64,000 nucleotides of DNA from Limnanthes douglasii subsp. nivea (GCA_036936605.1 JAUPFV010000001.1:321620250-321684249), one strand, 5' to 3'; shown: positions 10,863 through 21,983, counted from the first letter of the stretch. Program-made: numbers and translations. Notes: generated by a model from the letters alone, not told the origin.

Positions 10863-12518
10863 ATGAATCCGGATGAGCAAGCAGTGCCACCACCTTTGAT
10901 AGAGGTGATGGGAGAGAACGATGAGTACACGATCGAAGAATGAGACAGGCTCAAAGCTGAAATAGAAGTGTCGAGGGCCACTAAAAAGGTAGAGTTCGGT
11001 TTAAAGGAAAAATCAAAAGTGTCATCCATTCACCATACTGACAACCCAAGAAAGAATGACCCGTCAGCAAAGACTCACTTGAGTATAAAAAAGACCCATG
11101 TCTGTTCCAAGAAATCTCACCGGTCCAAGCCGGTGGAGAGCTCAGAGTCTGAGTCCTCTAGTAGCTCCTCGAATGAGGATGGGCTTCAGGAGTCCTTGTC
11201 ATCCAGCAGTGATGAGGGGAGATCCAAGAAGAAACAAAAGTTGGTTAAAAAATATTCAAGAAAGAGGGATAGGCATGGGAGATTAAAGAGGCATTTGGGA
11301 AAATGGTCGTCTCATAGCCACAACCATAGTCGTAGGCATGTGGATCAACTACTGATGGATCCTTTTGCTTTCCATGATGAGCCAGGTATTTTTGCAACAC
11401 CTAATAAAGATACTGTTTTTAGTCGTGGCCGAAATTAGAGGTAATCCCCATTGTCATCCAAGATACTGTCTGGAAACCTTCCTAAGAGGTTTGACAGTAC
11501 TAAAATGGAGAAGTATGATGGGAGCAAAGATCCGGACAACCATCTGGAACAGTTTAAAAATTTTATGATGAATTTTGATGATGATGACAAACTACTTTGT
11601 AGAGCCTTCTCTCAATCTTTTACGGGAAGTGCTTTGAAATGGTACAACAGCTTACCACAGGGTTGTATCATGAACTTTGACACGTTTTTTGTGGCCTTTT
11701 GGAGGTATTTTGCGGGGAGTAAGGAGGTGAAGGGAAATGGAGATATTGTCATCCATTGTGCTGAAGAGCCAAACAAATCGCTAAAAGACTATATAAGCCG
11801 GTTCGTAAACACAAAAAATGGGTTAGCTGATTGCTTTGAGCAGGTAGCAATAGCTTCTTTGAGACAAGGATTAAACCCTGAGAATTTGGCCGATTTGGTA
11901 ACCAGGAAAAAGGCCATGACTTGGGGTGGCTTGCTAAACCAGGTGGGAAAGCAAATAAATGTAGATGAAACAAAGAAGACTAGGGTACACAGGCAAGTGA
12001 GATCTTCCCCAGCTGCACCAAACCAGAACCACTCCGGATACAAGGCCAAAGAAGCTGGACAGGGGCCCGATAGGGCCAAACAGACTCAATCCCACCCAGC
12101 TCCAACTCAGAGCCAGCAGTCCAGAAACAAACGAGGACCTTGGGTCTAACCGGAGTGGTTTGCTGAGTTGAAATAAAATATGGAAACTATCTATGACAAA
12201 ACAGAAGATGAGGTACATTTCAGGAAGCCGACAACGCTTCAATCTCCTAGGGAAAGTCGTGATACTTGTTTTTGCCAATATCATCATGATATTGGCCATA
12301 ACACCGAGGATTGCATCGCTTTAAAACAAGAGGTACATAATCTGATTGAAAGGGGGAAGCTGGGAGCTTATGTCAAGAGGAGAAGTGGAAACAGGCCTGA
12401 CAATGCTCACCGGACTGGCCCAACGAACAATGCAGGGACATCCGCTCCAGATGGGGCCATGGTAATCATTGAAAGATTTGATGTCGAATCAGAGTATTTG
12501 GATCCTGATCCAATCTAG
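10863..12518 (+). pseudogene. gag of the outer Tat element (broken)
   Basis: Gag is the structural protein that packages element RNA. The first ATG of the region (10863) opens a conserved N-terminus that meets TGA at codon 27 (10941-10943). The frame then continues through a Ser- and Lys/Arg-rich segment to stops at 11436 and 11442. The capsid core (Retrotrans_gag type) follows at about 11490-11850, with a YDGSKDPDNHLEQF motif, and a Gln/Lys-rich linker. A zinc-knuckle variant of the form C-x2-H-x4-H-x4-C lies at 12273-12314. Further stops at about 12148, 12174 and 12517 replace codons that are Gln, Glu and Arg in the nested copy. The stop-ridden frame cannot yield full Gag. Confidence 0.85.
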
Positions 12519-12524
12519 AATAAA

Positions 12525-13151
12525 GTGGAGGTTATAACAGAACATACCAAGACAGTGTCTGGACTCATAAGATTTTTTGAGTCACTTACTATATTCGGAG
12601 GAGACACTATGACAGCACCAACTCCTTCTTCACGAAAAAGACATGTTCACACTCTAGCTACTCAGTTGGAGGGAGACATGTCTTCCTATCAATCTCAAAT
12701 TCCTTTTTCCTTCCTTTTTCATGAAGATGATCTAAGGGACATAATTGGGCCTCATGAGGATGTTGTGGTGATAGGAGCATCGATTGGGGGCAATGGCATC
12801 AGGAGAATTTTGATTGACACTGGCAGCTCAGCCAATATTCTCCTTTTAAGTTCTTACAAGCATATGAAGAATCCAGAAGTGATTCGGCGTTCGAACAAAT
12901 CCATAGTGGGCTTCACTGGAAGCACTGCGGATGTGATCGGAGAATTTGAGGAGGAGGTATTGTTGGGCAAATGCCCTTTTAAGAAGATGGGTAGGGTAAT
13001 TTTTGTTGCGGTAGATTTCCCTATTACAATGCGATCTTGGCTCTCCAGGATGCATGTTGTGGCTTCAACAGTTCACCAATGCTTAAAGTATGCAGTTCAA
13101 GGACAAGTGGGAGTTGTCCGGAGTAGCCAAAAAATAGCAAGAGAATGTTAA
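12525..13151 (+). pseudogene. Protease region of the outer Tat element
   Basis: This is a retroviral-type aspartic protease that would cut the Gag-Pol polyprotein. The catalytic motif D-T-G-S-S is intact at 12816-12830, followed by a hydrophobic ILLLSSYKHM helix region. Comparison with the nested copy shows a short deletion where that copy has CYNVILRRSWLS; the core is otherwise continuous over about 200 codons. The frame ends at a TAA (13149-13151) where the nested copy has a Tyr codon. It is separated from gag by one stop rather than a frameshift, consistent with an ancestral single gag-pol frame. Confidence 0.82.
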
Positions 13152-13267
13152 TCAACTCCACTTGCCCCTAAAAATCTGGGGGCAGTCCAGATAAATAAAG
13201 ATTAGCAGTTGTTGAGGCCCTCTAAGAGTGAGGGTGAAATTGATTAGCCAGAGAGACCCCTGGTGTT

Positions 13268-14640
13268 TTGATACCAATCGAAGAAGTTAAAACCCACTCT
13301 CTGGCTGAAGGAAGGAGTGTTAAAATTGGCTCCAAGATGGCACTAGAATTGAAGAAAAAATTGTTGTCCTTTTTGGCAGACCGCCAACATATTTTTGCTT
13401 GGTGCAATGCTGATGTGACTGGAGTACCTGCGAGTGTTATATCACACTAACTGTCTATCCGAAGAGATATTGCGCCTGTTGTGCAAAGGGGGAGAGCTTT
13501 TTCTAAGGAGAAAACTGATGTCATAGTTCAAGAGGTTGGCCGACTTACCAAGATGGGTCACATAAAGGAGTCTCGATATCCTTTGTGGACAACCAACCCA
13601 GTGTTAGTAAAGAAAAAGAATAGAAAATGGTGTATGTGTATCGACTTTACAGACCTCAACAGAGTTTGCCCAAAAGATCTCTATCCAGTCCCCCGGATAG
13701 ATCAATTGGTAGACTCTACATCTGGGAACAAGTTATTGTCCTTCATGGATGCCTTCTCCGGTTATAACCAGATACAGGTGGATCCGAAGGACCAGGAACA
13801 CACTACTTTTGTTACAGATAGGGATCTCCATTGTTACAAGGTGATGCTTTTTGGGTTGAAAAATGTTGGGGCTACCTATCAGAGGTTGGTGAACAAAGCA
13901 TTTGCTGATCAGATTGGGAGAAATATGGAAGTATATATTGATGACATGATGGTAAAAATCTTAGAAGAAGAGTTTCACCTAGTTGATCTTCAAGAAACTT
14001 TTTCCAACTTGGCAAAGGTTAATTTAAAATTGAATCTAGAAAAATGTATGTTTGGGGTGCGATCCGGAATTTTTTTGGGGTATGTGATAAGTGAGAAAAG
14101 GATACAGCCTGATCCGGACCACCTTGATGCCTTGTTAAAAATGGATCCTCCTCGGAGTGTTAAAGAAGTGCAAAGGTTGACAGGAAGGTTGGCTGCATTA
14201 AATCGTTTTATTTCAAGGTCTTCGGACAGGTGTGCCCCGTTTTTTCAGACTTTAAAGGGTGCTAAAGACTTTAACATGTCTCCACAGTGCAACCAGGCGT
14301 TTAATGAAATAAAAAAACATTTATCTTCCCCAAAAACCCTTTTCAAACCTGTTGACGGAGAGACACTATACATATACTTAGTTGTATCTGAATGTGCTAT
14401 AAGTGCAGAACTGGTAAGAGAGGTGGATAATTATCCTCGTCCGGTGTACTATATCAGCAAGAGTCTGATAGATGCTGAAAAGAGGTACCTAAAGCTTGAA
14501 AAATTGGCACTAGCCTTGGTGATTGCTGCCAGAAAAATGAGGTAGTATTTTCAGTCTCATTCTATCATCGTCCGGACGTCTTTTCCTTTGAAAAATGTTC
14601 TTCAGAAGGAAGATATATCAAGCAGTATGACCAAATGATC
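13268..14640 (+). pseudogene. Reverse transcriptase plus degenerate first RNase H, outer Tat element
   Basis: The RT copies element RNA into DNA. A TAA at about 13448 interrupts the N-terminal part. From 13481 a 354-codon open stretch carries the conserved blocks: TNPVLVKKKNRKW, DFTDLNRVCPKDLYP, LSFMDAFSGYNQI and FGLKNVGATYQR. The catalytic Y-I-D-D is at 13934-13945, followed by the LNLEKCMFGV and LTGRLAALNRFISRSSDR regions. The first RNase H (about 14345-14580) has lost its first catalytic Asp (YLVVSECAISA), which is usual in Tat elements, where a second RNase H takes over. The frame stops at TAG 14543-14545, with another TGA near 14637 where Trp is expected. The RT core itself is among the best preserved parts of the element. 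Confidence 0.85.
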
Positions 14641-15170
14641 GGTAGAATTGGGTGATTATGATATTGATTTTGCCCCACGAACTGCAATCAAAGCTCAATC
14701 TGTTGCTAATTTCCTGGTAGAGTTACATTCGGATAAGAGTACTAAGCAAGCTACTGATGAGAAAACTAAGAAAGTGTGGGTTGTCCGGACAGATAGTGGA
14801 TCAAGTACCATGGGTTGTGGTGCTGGGATATGTTTAACCTCTCTATATGGCGATAAGTTATACTAGGATATATGTTTTTCTTTTAGGTCTTCTAACAATG
14901 AGTCCGAATATGAGGCTGTTATAGCTGGTCTGAAGCTAGCTTTTCTATGTGGGGCTAAAATAGTCAGGTTGATGAGTGATTCTCAGCTTCTTATCCATGG
15001 TGCCCAAGGTCAATTTGAGGAAAAAAAGAAGCAGTTGATCAAATACTTATTTATCCTTAAAGAAGTTGCAACTAACTTCAAAAATGTTAGCTATAAGCAT
15101 ACACCTAGATCGAAGAACACACTAGCAGACTCTTTGGAAACCATAGCATACTCTGAGTCCTACCCATATA
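14641..15170 (+). pseudogene. Second (archaeal-type) RNase H domain, outer Tat element
   Basis: This is the additional RNase H diagnostic of the Tat lineage, which would remove RNA from RNA-DNA hybrids. Seen in order: RTDSGSSTMGCGAGICL (first Asp, about 14788), SNNESEYEAVIAGLKLA with the catalytic Glu (about 14890), MSDSQLLIHGAQGQF with the second Asp (about 14972), and HTPRSKNTLADSL with the last Asp (about 15100). A TAG at 14864-14866 splits the domain. The linker to integrase continues in frame from 14969 to 16120. Confidence 0.82.
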
Positions 15171-15239
15171 TTCATGTGCAATATTGTCCATCCATACAAC
15201 CTAATCAGAGCAAGGAAGAGGAGGAAAGTTTAAGTATAC

Positions 15240-16494
15240 AAGTGATTCAGCCCAAAGACTGGATATATCCCCTTCTTCAATACATCTCTGATGGTATTTT
15301 GCCTCAGGAGAAAGCTGTGTCAAGGAAAGTGAAGCATAGGGCTCATGGTTTCTTAATCATAAGAGATATCATTTATAAAAAGTCATTTAGTAGACCTCTC
15401 TTGCGTTGTTTGGGGGTTGAAGAGTCCCAAATTGTGCTATCCGAACTACATGATGGAAAAGGATCAGCACACTTTGGCTATAGAGATTTAACGCGGAGGG
15501 TTTTATTGGCCAGATACTATTGGCCATCCATAATAACAGATGCCAAGGAGTTGGTGAAGAAATGTGACTCATGCCAAAGATATGGTAATGAAATACATAT
15601 CCCAGTTGTTCCTATGGAATCGATTTCTGAGCCAGTGCCTTTTGCTCGTTGGGGACTGGATTTAGTTGGGCCTCTACCAATGGCGTCCGGAGGGTGCATG
15701 ACTATTATCGTGGTCATTGATTATTTCTCAAAATGGATAGAAGCAGCCTCATTGGCAGGAACTACTTCAAAAGATGTTATAAAATTTATTTTATCTAACA
15801 TTTGTTGCAGATTTGGGGTTCCACAGAAGATAACCACAGATAATGGGCCACAATTCGATAACAAGGATATGAAGAATTTATGTGCCTCCCGGGGCATTCA
15901 AAATTGTTTTTCTTCTCATTTCCACCTACAAGAAAATGGTCAATTTGAGGTGAAAAACATGACCATCCTGTATGGTTTAAAAATAATTCAGAAGGGACTG
16001 CAGGAAAGTGGCCAAGCTATTTGCAAGAATTATTATGGGCATACCGGACTACTCTTGGAGCTGCTACACAAGAATCTCATTTTGCCTTGGTCTATGGGAT
16101 GGATGAAATTTCTCTTATAGAGGTAACTCTTCTATCATATAGAGTCCACAATTATTCCGAACAAGCTAATGAAGTGGCAATCAGAAGTCAGTTAGACTTG
16201 ATAGAAGAGAAAATAGTTAAGGCTCATCTTAGAACCACCCATTACCAAGGCTTGATGAGGAGCAGATTTGCTTCCAAAATCAAAAGAAGGGATTTTCGGT
16301 CCGGGGATAAAGTATTGAGAAAGGTTTTCTTGCATACTAAGGAGAAATAGTTCGGCAAGCTAGCTCCAAACTGGGAAGGGCCTTATGAGGTCTCCAAAAA
16401 AGTCAAGTCTCGGACATACAGGCTTCAAGACAAAGATGGAAGAATCTTAAAGCACCCTTGGAATATTGAACACCTCTGGTTATATATGGAATGA
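15240..16494 (+). pseudogene. Integrase of the outer Tat element (frameshifted)
   Basis: Integrase inserts the DNA copy into a chromosome. The HHCC zinc-binding domain is seen as H..H in HDGKGSAHFGY (about 15450) followed by CDSCQRYGN (about 15566). The DDE core has the first Asp in GLDLVGPLP (about 15655), the second in TDNGPQF (about 15838) and the Glu in NGQFEVKN (15947-15949). A frameshift near 15990-16010 moves the C-terminal part into another frame (from 16021: LLWAYRTTLGAATQES). A TAG interrupts it at 16348-16350. The end, HPWNIEHLWLYME then TGA (16492-16494), aligns with the intact C-terminus of the third Tat copy at 62626-63171. Confidence 0.85.
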
Positions 16495-17035
16495 AAGTTG
16501 TGTAAATATTTACTTGCTTAAAGCCATGTAAATATTTGGTGGTATACTATTTCCTACCCTAGTGGTGCGGGGAGGTTTTAATGAGATGTCTGATTTTTTC
16601 AATAAAATTTGATGCCTTCTTAAAATATTTGGAGTTGTTTGATTACAATTTCTTTGAAGTCTTCAAATTACTAAGGATCTTTGGCAGATCGGATTAATTT
16701 GGTTGAATGATGACCATTAAACACATATCATCGGAGATTTTAAACACTATCATCTTAAATACTTGTAAAATAAATAAGGGCTCTTTAAACATTAACCATG
16801 GAAATTGAAAGCCAGTATAAAACAAAATAGAACTTGAGTAAGATAAACCCGTCCGGATAAAACCGGGTAATGATATTAGAACATAAAATATGCCTTAGCC
16901 ATCCAAGGACTTTAAGTTCAAAGAAAGGCTTAACCGGACTCAAACCGGACACGATTACAAAAATTCCTTGGCCTTCCAAGGACTTTAGTATTTCACAAGA
17001 TTAAGAAAAACAAGTAAAAAAAGATAGTTAAAACC
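16495..17035. promoter_or_regulatory. Convergent 3' region between integrase and the antisense ORF, with twin hairpins
   Basis: Non-coding spacer in which the sense (pol) and antisense transcription units meet tail to tail. AATAAA at 16604-16609 is a candidate sense poly(A) signal, in a block conserved with the third Tat copy. Two palindromic motifs lie just beyond the antisense stop: CCTTGGCCTTCCAAGG at 16967-16982 and a degenerate version at 16893-16908. The third copy has the same pair (62173-62188 and 62261-62276) in the same order relative to its antisense ORF, so the pair is conserved. Function is unknown; antisense 3' end formation is one possibility. Confidence 0.5.
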
Positions 17036-17677
17036 TCAGGGCTTATTCCTTTCGGATGTTCCTGCATCATCTCCTTTCTTAGGACCTTTAAGTTCAGCAC
17101 TTGAACTCTCTCCGGTTCCTTCTTCCTCATTAGTGGTAGAGTCGATCCCACTAGAGTAATTCTTCTTATCACTATCTGCGAGTGTGTGGAACGGGATGTC
17201 CTCATACTCCACATATTTTCACAAGGGACCAAGAGTCCTCCTCGGAAACTTCTTGTGAAAGAGTAGTACCATGTCATACTTTACTTCAGTATACCTTTTT
17301 TCTAATGAATCTATCACCTCGTTGGTGTACTTATCTATGCTGGTCTAAATCTTCTTTTCATGCTCCTTCACCAAGTCTTCATTCTCCTTGGTTTCCTTGG
17401 ACATAGCCTCTTCAAGGGAAATCTTGTCACTGGATAGGATTTGGATGGCATCGTCTTTAGTCTTCATATCTCCCTTTAAGGTGGAGAGATCTTTTTCCTA
17501 ACCGGAGCACTTAGTTTGGAGCTCTGTGTTAGCCTTCTCCGAATTGACCAGCTTGGTTGACAGATCTTCCTTCTCCTTCTTCAACTCTTCAAGCTCCTTC
17601 TCCAGTGCCTCAATACTCTGGTTGGCATTAAGCAGGTCAGTTGACAAAGTCTCATTATCTGTGTTGAGGGTGTTGAT
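17036..17677 (-). pseudogene. C-terminal half of the antisense additional ORF (aORF), outer Tat element
   Basis: The minus-strand translation from 17677 down to the stop at 17036-17038 gives a Glu/Lys/Leu-rich heptad pattern (for example ALEKELEELKKEKEDL), a predicted coiled coil. Then come MVLLFHKKFPRRTLG and an acidic, Ser-rich tail. It aligns along its length with the intact frame at 61059-62132 in the third copy. In-frame stops occur where that copy has Val (about 17500), near 17340 and in the tail (about 17225). The nested element separates it from the N-terminal half at 21984-24293; the split is exactly at the TTGAT target duplication. Function is unknown. Confidence 0.8.
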
Positions 17678-18053
17678 TGATGAGTCCGAATTTTCTCACC
17701 ACTCACTGAGGGAACCGGACATGGGAAATTCGGATAAAAACCACCCACTGAACCATCCGAACAGGACTAAATGTATTAAAACCTAACTCACTTCATGACT
17801 AAGTTAATTACATACTTGCTTAAAGATTAATGGGTCTTGGAACTCGACCCGAATCTATAAGTTGACCCGAAAACCCATGTGGCCCACAATTAAGTGTATA
17901 AATACCCAACCACTTTCATTAATGAGTGTAGTGAACATTTAATACAACCAGGCAACTCTAGTCTCTCACTACAATCTATCCAAACATTAATTACCTTTTA
18001 AATACCACAAAACTCTGGACAAAATTACCCTCAACCAAAAATAAACCTCACCA
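17678..18053 (+). repeat. 5' LTR of the inner Tat element
   Basis: 376 bp with TG...CA ends and an intact TATAAATA at 17897-17904. Same length as its partner at 21603-21978. It is homologous to the outer LTRs but with many differences in the first and middle thirds. Confidence 0.92.
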
Positions 18054-18056
18054 AAT

Positions 18057-18074
18057 TGGCGACCACAGTGGGAG
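18057..18074 (+). other. Primer-binding site of the inner Tat element
   Basis: TGGCGACCACAGTGGGAG begins three bases after the LTR and has the TGG start expected for pairing with a tRNA CCA end. It matches the outer element's site except at two positions. Confidence 0.8.
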
Positions 18075-18126
18075 CACGACGGTTCCTGAATCTAGCATTC
18101 AAAACCATCAAGAAAAATCAGTTCGG

Positions 18127-19918
18127 ATGAATCCGGACGTGCAGGAAGTACCACCAGCTTTGGCAGAATTGGTGGGAGAAAATGATGAATATACTATCGA
18201 GGAGTGAGATAGGTTAAAAGCTGAAATAGAAGCTTTGAGTGCTGTCAAGAGGGCAGAAATAGGCGCAAAAGAAAAGTCTAAGGCGTCAGTAGCTCATCAT
18301 ACTGACAACCCAGAGAGCATGAGCCATCAAAAACTCATGTGAGTGCAAAAAAAACTCATGATAGCTCTAAAAAGTCTCACCGGTCTAAACTGGTGGAGAG
18401 CTCTGATTTAAACTCAGAGTCTTCCAGTAGCTCCTCAAATGAAGATGGAGTTGAAGAATCCCTGTCATCCAGCAGTGATGAAGGCCGTTCTAAAAAGAAA
18501 CAAAAGTTGGTCAAAAAGTACTCAAGGAAAAGGGATCGGCATGGAAGGTTGAAATGACATCTGGGCAAAGGATCGTCTCACAGTCATAGCCGGAGACACG
18601 TAAATCGATTGTTAATGGATCCTTTAGCCTTTCATGATGAGCCAGGTATCTTCGCAATTCCTAATGAAGATACCGTTTTTAGTCGTGGCTGGAATTGGAG
18701 ACAATCTCCATTTTCCTCTAAGATACTGTCCGGAAACCTTCATAAGAGGTTTGACAGTACAAAAATGGAAAAATACGATGGCAGTAAAGACCCGAATAAC
18801 CACTTGGAACAATTCAAAAATTTAATGATGAATTTTGATGATGACGACAAGTTACTTTGTAGAGCATTCTCCCAATCATTTACGGGGAGTGCTCTGAAGT
18901 GGTACAAAAGTTTGCCACAAGGCTGCATCAGAAATTTTGACACTTTTTGGGTGGCTTTTCGAAGACAGTTTGTTGGAAGTAAGGAGGTAAAGGGTAATGG
19001 AGACACAATTATCTATTGTGCCTAAGAACCAAACTAATCTTTAAAAGAATACATAGGTCATTTTGTGAATACCAAAAATGAATTGGTTGATTGCTTTGAA
19101 CAAGTAGCAATAGCTTCTCTGAGGCAGGGCTTAAACCTCAGAAACTTGGCTGATTCAGTAACCAGGAAGAAGGCCATGACATGGGGAGGTTTGCTGAATC
19201 AGGTCGGTAAACAGATTAATATTGATGAAACAAAGAAAACTAGGGTGCACATGCAAGTGAGATCTGCCCCAGCTGCGCCAAATCAAAACCAAAACCAGTC
19301 CGGGAACAAAGCCAAGGAAACCGGACAGGGTCAAAACAGGGCCAAAGCTCAGTCTCATCGAGCTGCGCCGGCTCACAGCCAGCAATCTAGGAATAAACGA
19401 GGGCCTTGGGTTCAACCGGAGTGGTTTGCTGAGGTGAAAGAAAGCATAGCCACTATTTATGACAAAACAAAAGACGAAGTACACTACAGAAGGTCGGCTG
19501 TATTACAGTCTCCTAGGGAGAGCCGCAATAATTGTTTCTGCCAGTATCACATTGATACTGGCCATACCACTGAGGATTGTATTTCCTTGAAGCAAGAAGT
19601 CCAGAATTTGATTGAAAGAGGAAAGTTGGGAGCGTATGTTAAAAGAAGAGGTGGAAATAGGCCTGATAACGCTCATCGGGCTGGTCCGAACAATGCAGGC
19701 ACATCGGCTCCGGATGGGGCTATGGTCATAATCGAAAGGTTCGATGTAGAATCAGAATATTTAGGTCCTGATCCAACCCGGAATAAAGTGGGTGTTATCA
19801 CAGAACATTGCAAGTCGGTGTCCGGACTTATCAACTTTTATGAGTCACTTACAATATTCGGAGGAGACGCTTATGACAGCACCAACTGCTTCTTCGAGAA
19901 AAAGGCACGTTCATACTT
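18127..19918 (+). pseudogene. gag of the inner Tat element (broken)
   Basis: ATG at 18127 opens the same N-terminus as the outer copy and meets TGA at the same codon 27 (18205-18207). A small deletion around 18320 shifts the frame, and a TGA lies at 18556. From 18609 the capsid core is readable to a TAA near 19022, then onward from about 19065 to 19790. A Gln-rich linker and a C-x2-H-x4-H-x4-C knuckle (about 19540-19581) are both open, in contrast to the stops in the outer copy. A one-base insertion near 19871 shifts the frame just before the protease. Confidence 0.83.
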
Positions 19919-19941
19919 TAGCTACCCAACTGGAATGAGGC

Positions 19942-20487
19942 ATGACTTCCTATCAATCGCAGATTCCATTTCCCTTTATTGTTTTCGATGAAGATGACTT
20001 GAGATATATTGTTGGTCCTCATGAAGATGATGTTGTCATAGGAGCATCCATCAGGGGCAATGACATAAGACGAATTTTGGTGGACACCAGAAGTTCTGCC
20101 AAAATTCTCTTTTTAACTTCCTATACAAAAATGAAAAATCTGGCAGTAATATAACGTTCGAACATGTCGATTTTGGGTTTCACAGGAAGCTCAGCAGATG
20201 TGATCGGGGAATTCAAGGAGGAGGTTTTATTGGGCAAAGGCCCTTTTAAAACGATGGTTAGAATACTATTCGTTGTGGTGGATTGTCCCACTTGTTATAA
20301 CGTTATTCTGAGGAGATCTTGGCTTTCTAGGATGCATGCCGTGGCTTCAACAGTCCACCAATGCTTGAAGTATGATGTGCAAGGACAAGTGGGAGTTGTT
20401 CGGAGCAGCCAAAAGGTAGCAAGAGAGTGTTATGCAACAACATTGGCTCCTCGGACGTCGAGTACATTTCGGATCAATGAGGAATAG
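19942..20487 (+). pseudogene. Protease of the inner Tat element, active site mutated
   Basis: The region aligns with the outer protease, but the catalytic D-T-G reads D-T-R (20083-20091), which should abolish activity. It is also split by a TAA at about 20152 and entered through a frameshift. The CYNVILRRSWLSRMH segment deleted in the outer copy is kept here. Confidence 0.8.
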
Positions 20488-20499
20488 CAGTTTGAGGGG

Positions 20500-21030
20500 A
20501 CCTCTAGAGAGAGGGTGAAATTGATGACCCCAGAGAGACCCCTAGAGTTTTAATACCAATTGAAGAAGTTGAAACACACTCTCTGGCTGAAGGAAAAAGT
20601 GTCAAGATAGGATCCAAGATGACATCAGAATTAAAGAGTAAAATGTTAAAATTCTTGAAAGACCATCAACATATTTTTGCTTGGTACAATGCTGATGTTA
20701 CCGGAGTACCAGCAGATGTTATATCAAACCAATTGTCCATCCGAAGGGACATAACACATGTGGTACAAAATAGAAGACCTTTTTTTAAGGAAAAGGTTGA
20801 TGTCATAGTTCAAGAGGTCGACCGGCTTACTAAAATAGGGCACATAAAGGAATCTCAATACCCTTTATGGACAGCCAACCCGGTATTGGTAAAAAAGAAA
20901 AATGGCAAATGGCGTATGTGCATCGATTTCACAGATATCAACAGAGCTTGCCCAAAGGATTTATACCTGGTCCCCCGAATTGATCAGTTGGTGGACTCCA
21001 CATCTGGAAACAAGTTGCTATCTTTTGTAT
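20500..21030 (+). pseudogene. Truncated reverse transcriptase of the inner Tat element
   Basis: The frame from 20619 runs through HIKESQYPLWTANPVLVKKK, DFTDINRACPKDLY and DQLVDSTSGNKLLSF. It then breaks off at about 21027, before the palm motifs; the catalytic Y-x-D-D is absent. The following bases read as the antisense-ORF N-terminus on the other strand, so this is a deletion junction rather than simple decay. Confidence 0.82.
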
Positions 21031-21039
21031 ATCAGGCTT

Positions 21040-21162
21040 GTCGACAGGAGAAACAGGGAGGCCCGCAGCAATGTGCTTTTCTCTCTCGACTTTTTTAGCT
21101 TTTTCTAACTCCGATAAGTTGAGTCACCCACCTTTTACTAGGGAGTTTCTTGCCGTGAGCAT
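21040..21162 (-). pseudogene. N-terminal fragment of the inner element's antisense ORF
   Basis: Read on the minus strand from ATG at 21162, the translation parallels the outer aORF start (there MFTTRNALVKGGWLNLYELE). The shared N-T-R/A-R-N-x-L-V-K-G-G-W-L-N-L pattern and a Glu/Lys-rich helix are clear. The fragment is cut after about 40 codons by the deletion junction with RT. Confidence 0.72.
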
Positions 21163-21602
21163 AAACTCACAACAAAAGAAGGGATTTTTGAAAGGTGAAA
21201 ACTTTGATGATTAACAGAGTAGAGATAATAAAGATGATAAAACAGTGAAAAGTGAACTAATTTATACTAAAGAGACAAATGATGCTTTGATACCTAGGAG
21301 AAGACGAAAAGATAGGTATAATGATTAAAGACGGTGCTGATGTCACCAACATTAATTAAGAGGTTTCTTTTTCGAAACAAGTGGAAGCGCCTTTCTAGGA
21401 GGAAAACGGTCGTTGAGACGAATCAGAGAAGGACACGTGTCCCACTATCTATGGCAAAACCGCTCAGCTTCTAAGGTTTTCAGTCTGTCCGAATTAAATC
21501 GTTACTCATTTCGAAATATCCGGACAAAGTTATGATTACAATTGAACTATTTTTTTTAGGTTTTGCTAAAGGCCTTCGAACACAACCTAAAAAAGGGGCT
21601 AC
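21163..21602 (-). promoter_or_regulatory. Putative antisense promoter region and polypurine tract, inner element
   Basis: On the minus strand TATAAATT (plus 21259-21266) lies about 97 nt upstream of the aORF ATG. The outer copy has TATATAAA at the same distance, and the surrounding sequence is conserved (GATACCTAGGAGAAGACGAAA on the plus strand). On the plus strand AAAAAAGGGG at 21589-21598 is the polypurine tract that would prime plus-strand DNA, four bases before the LTR. The promoter role is inferred from position and conservation only. Confidence 0.5.
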
Positions 21603-21978
21603 TGATGAGTCCGGATTTTCTCACCACTCACTGAGGGAACCGGACATGGGCAATTCGGACAAAAACCACCCACTTAACCATCCAAACAGGACTAAATGTA
21701 TTAAAACCTAACTCACTTCATGACTAAGTTAATTACCTACTTGCTTAAAGATTAATGGGTCTTGGAACTCGACCCGAATCCATAAGTTGACCCGAAAGCC
21801 CATGTGGCCCACAATTAAGGGTATAAATACCCAACCACTTTCATTAATGAGGGTAGTGAACATTTAAAACAACCAGGCATCTCTAGTCTCTCACTACAAT
21901 CTATCCAAACATTAAATACCTTTGAAATACCACAAAAATCTGGACAAAATTACCCTCAACCGAAAATAAACCTCACCA
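21603..21978 (+). repeat. 3' LTR of the inner Tat element
   Basis: 376 bp, TG...CA ends, TATAAATA at 21822-21829, followed immediately by the TTGAT target duplication. Confidence 0.92.
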
Positions 21979-21983
21979 TTGAT

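Larger units (their letters stand above)
17678..21978 (+). mobile_element. Inner, internally deleted Tat element nested in the aORF
   Basis: LTRs of 376 bp each (17678-18053 and 21603-21978) share TGATGAGTCC starts and CCTCACCA ends. The target duplication TTGAT flanks it at 17673-17677 and 21979-21983. Gag, protease and the first part of RT are present. Then the sequence jumps, near 21030, directly into the N-terminal end of its own antisense ORF. The rest of RT, both RNases H, integrase and most of the aORF are deleted, leaving 4.3 kb. The LTRs differ at about 16 positions by eye (roughly 4%). It belongs to the same family as the outer element but a different subfamily, judging from LTR differences. 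Confidence 0.93.

Noticed and set aside
10968..11438. A stand-alone 156-codon Ser/Lys-rich gene.
   Set aside because: It is the N-terminal part of Tat gag after the codon-27 TGA and starts at GTG; the inner copy has the same sequence in gag context.
11749..12299. Minus-strand ORFs across the Tat gag region.
   Set aside because: They are shadows of the gag frame; the true antisense ORF of these elements lies near the 3' LTR.
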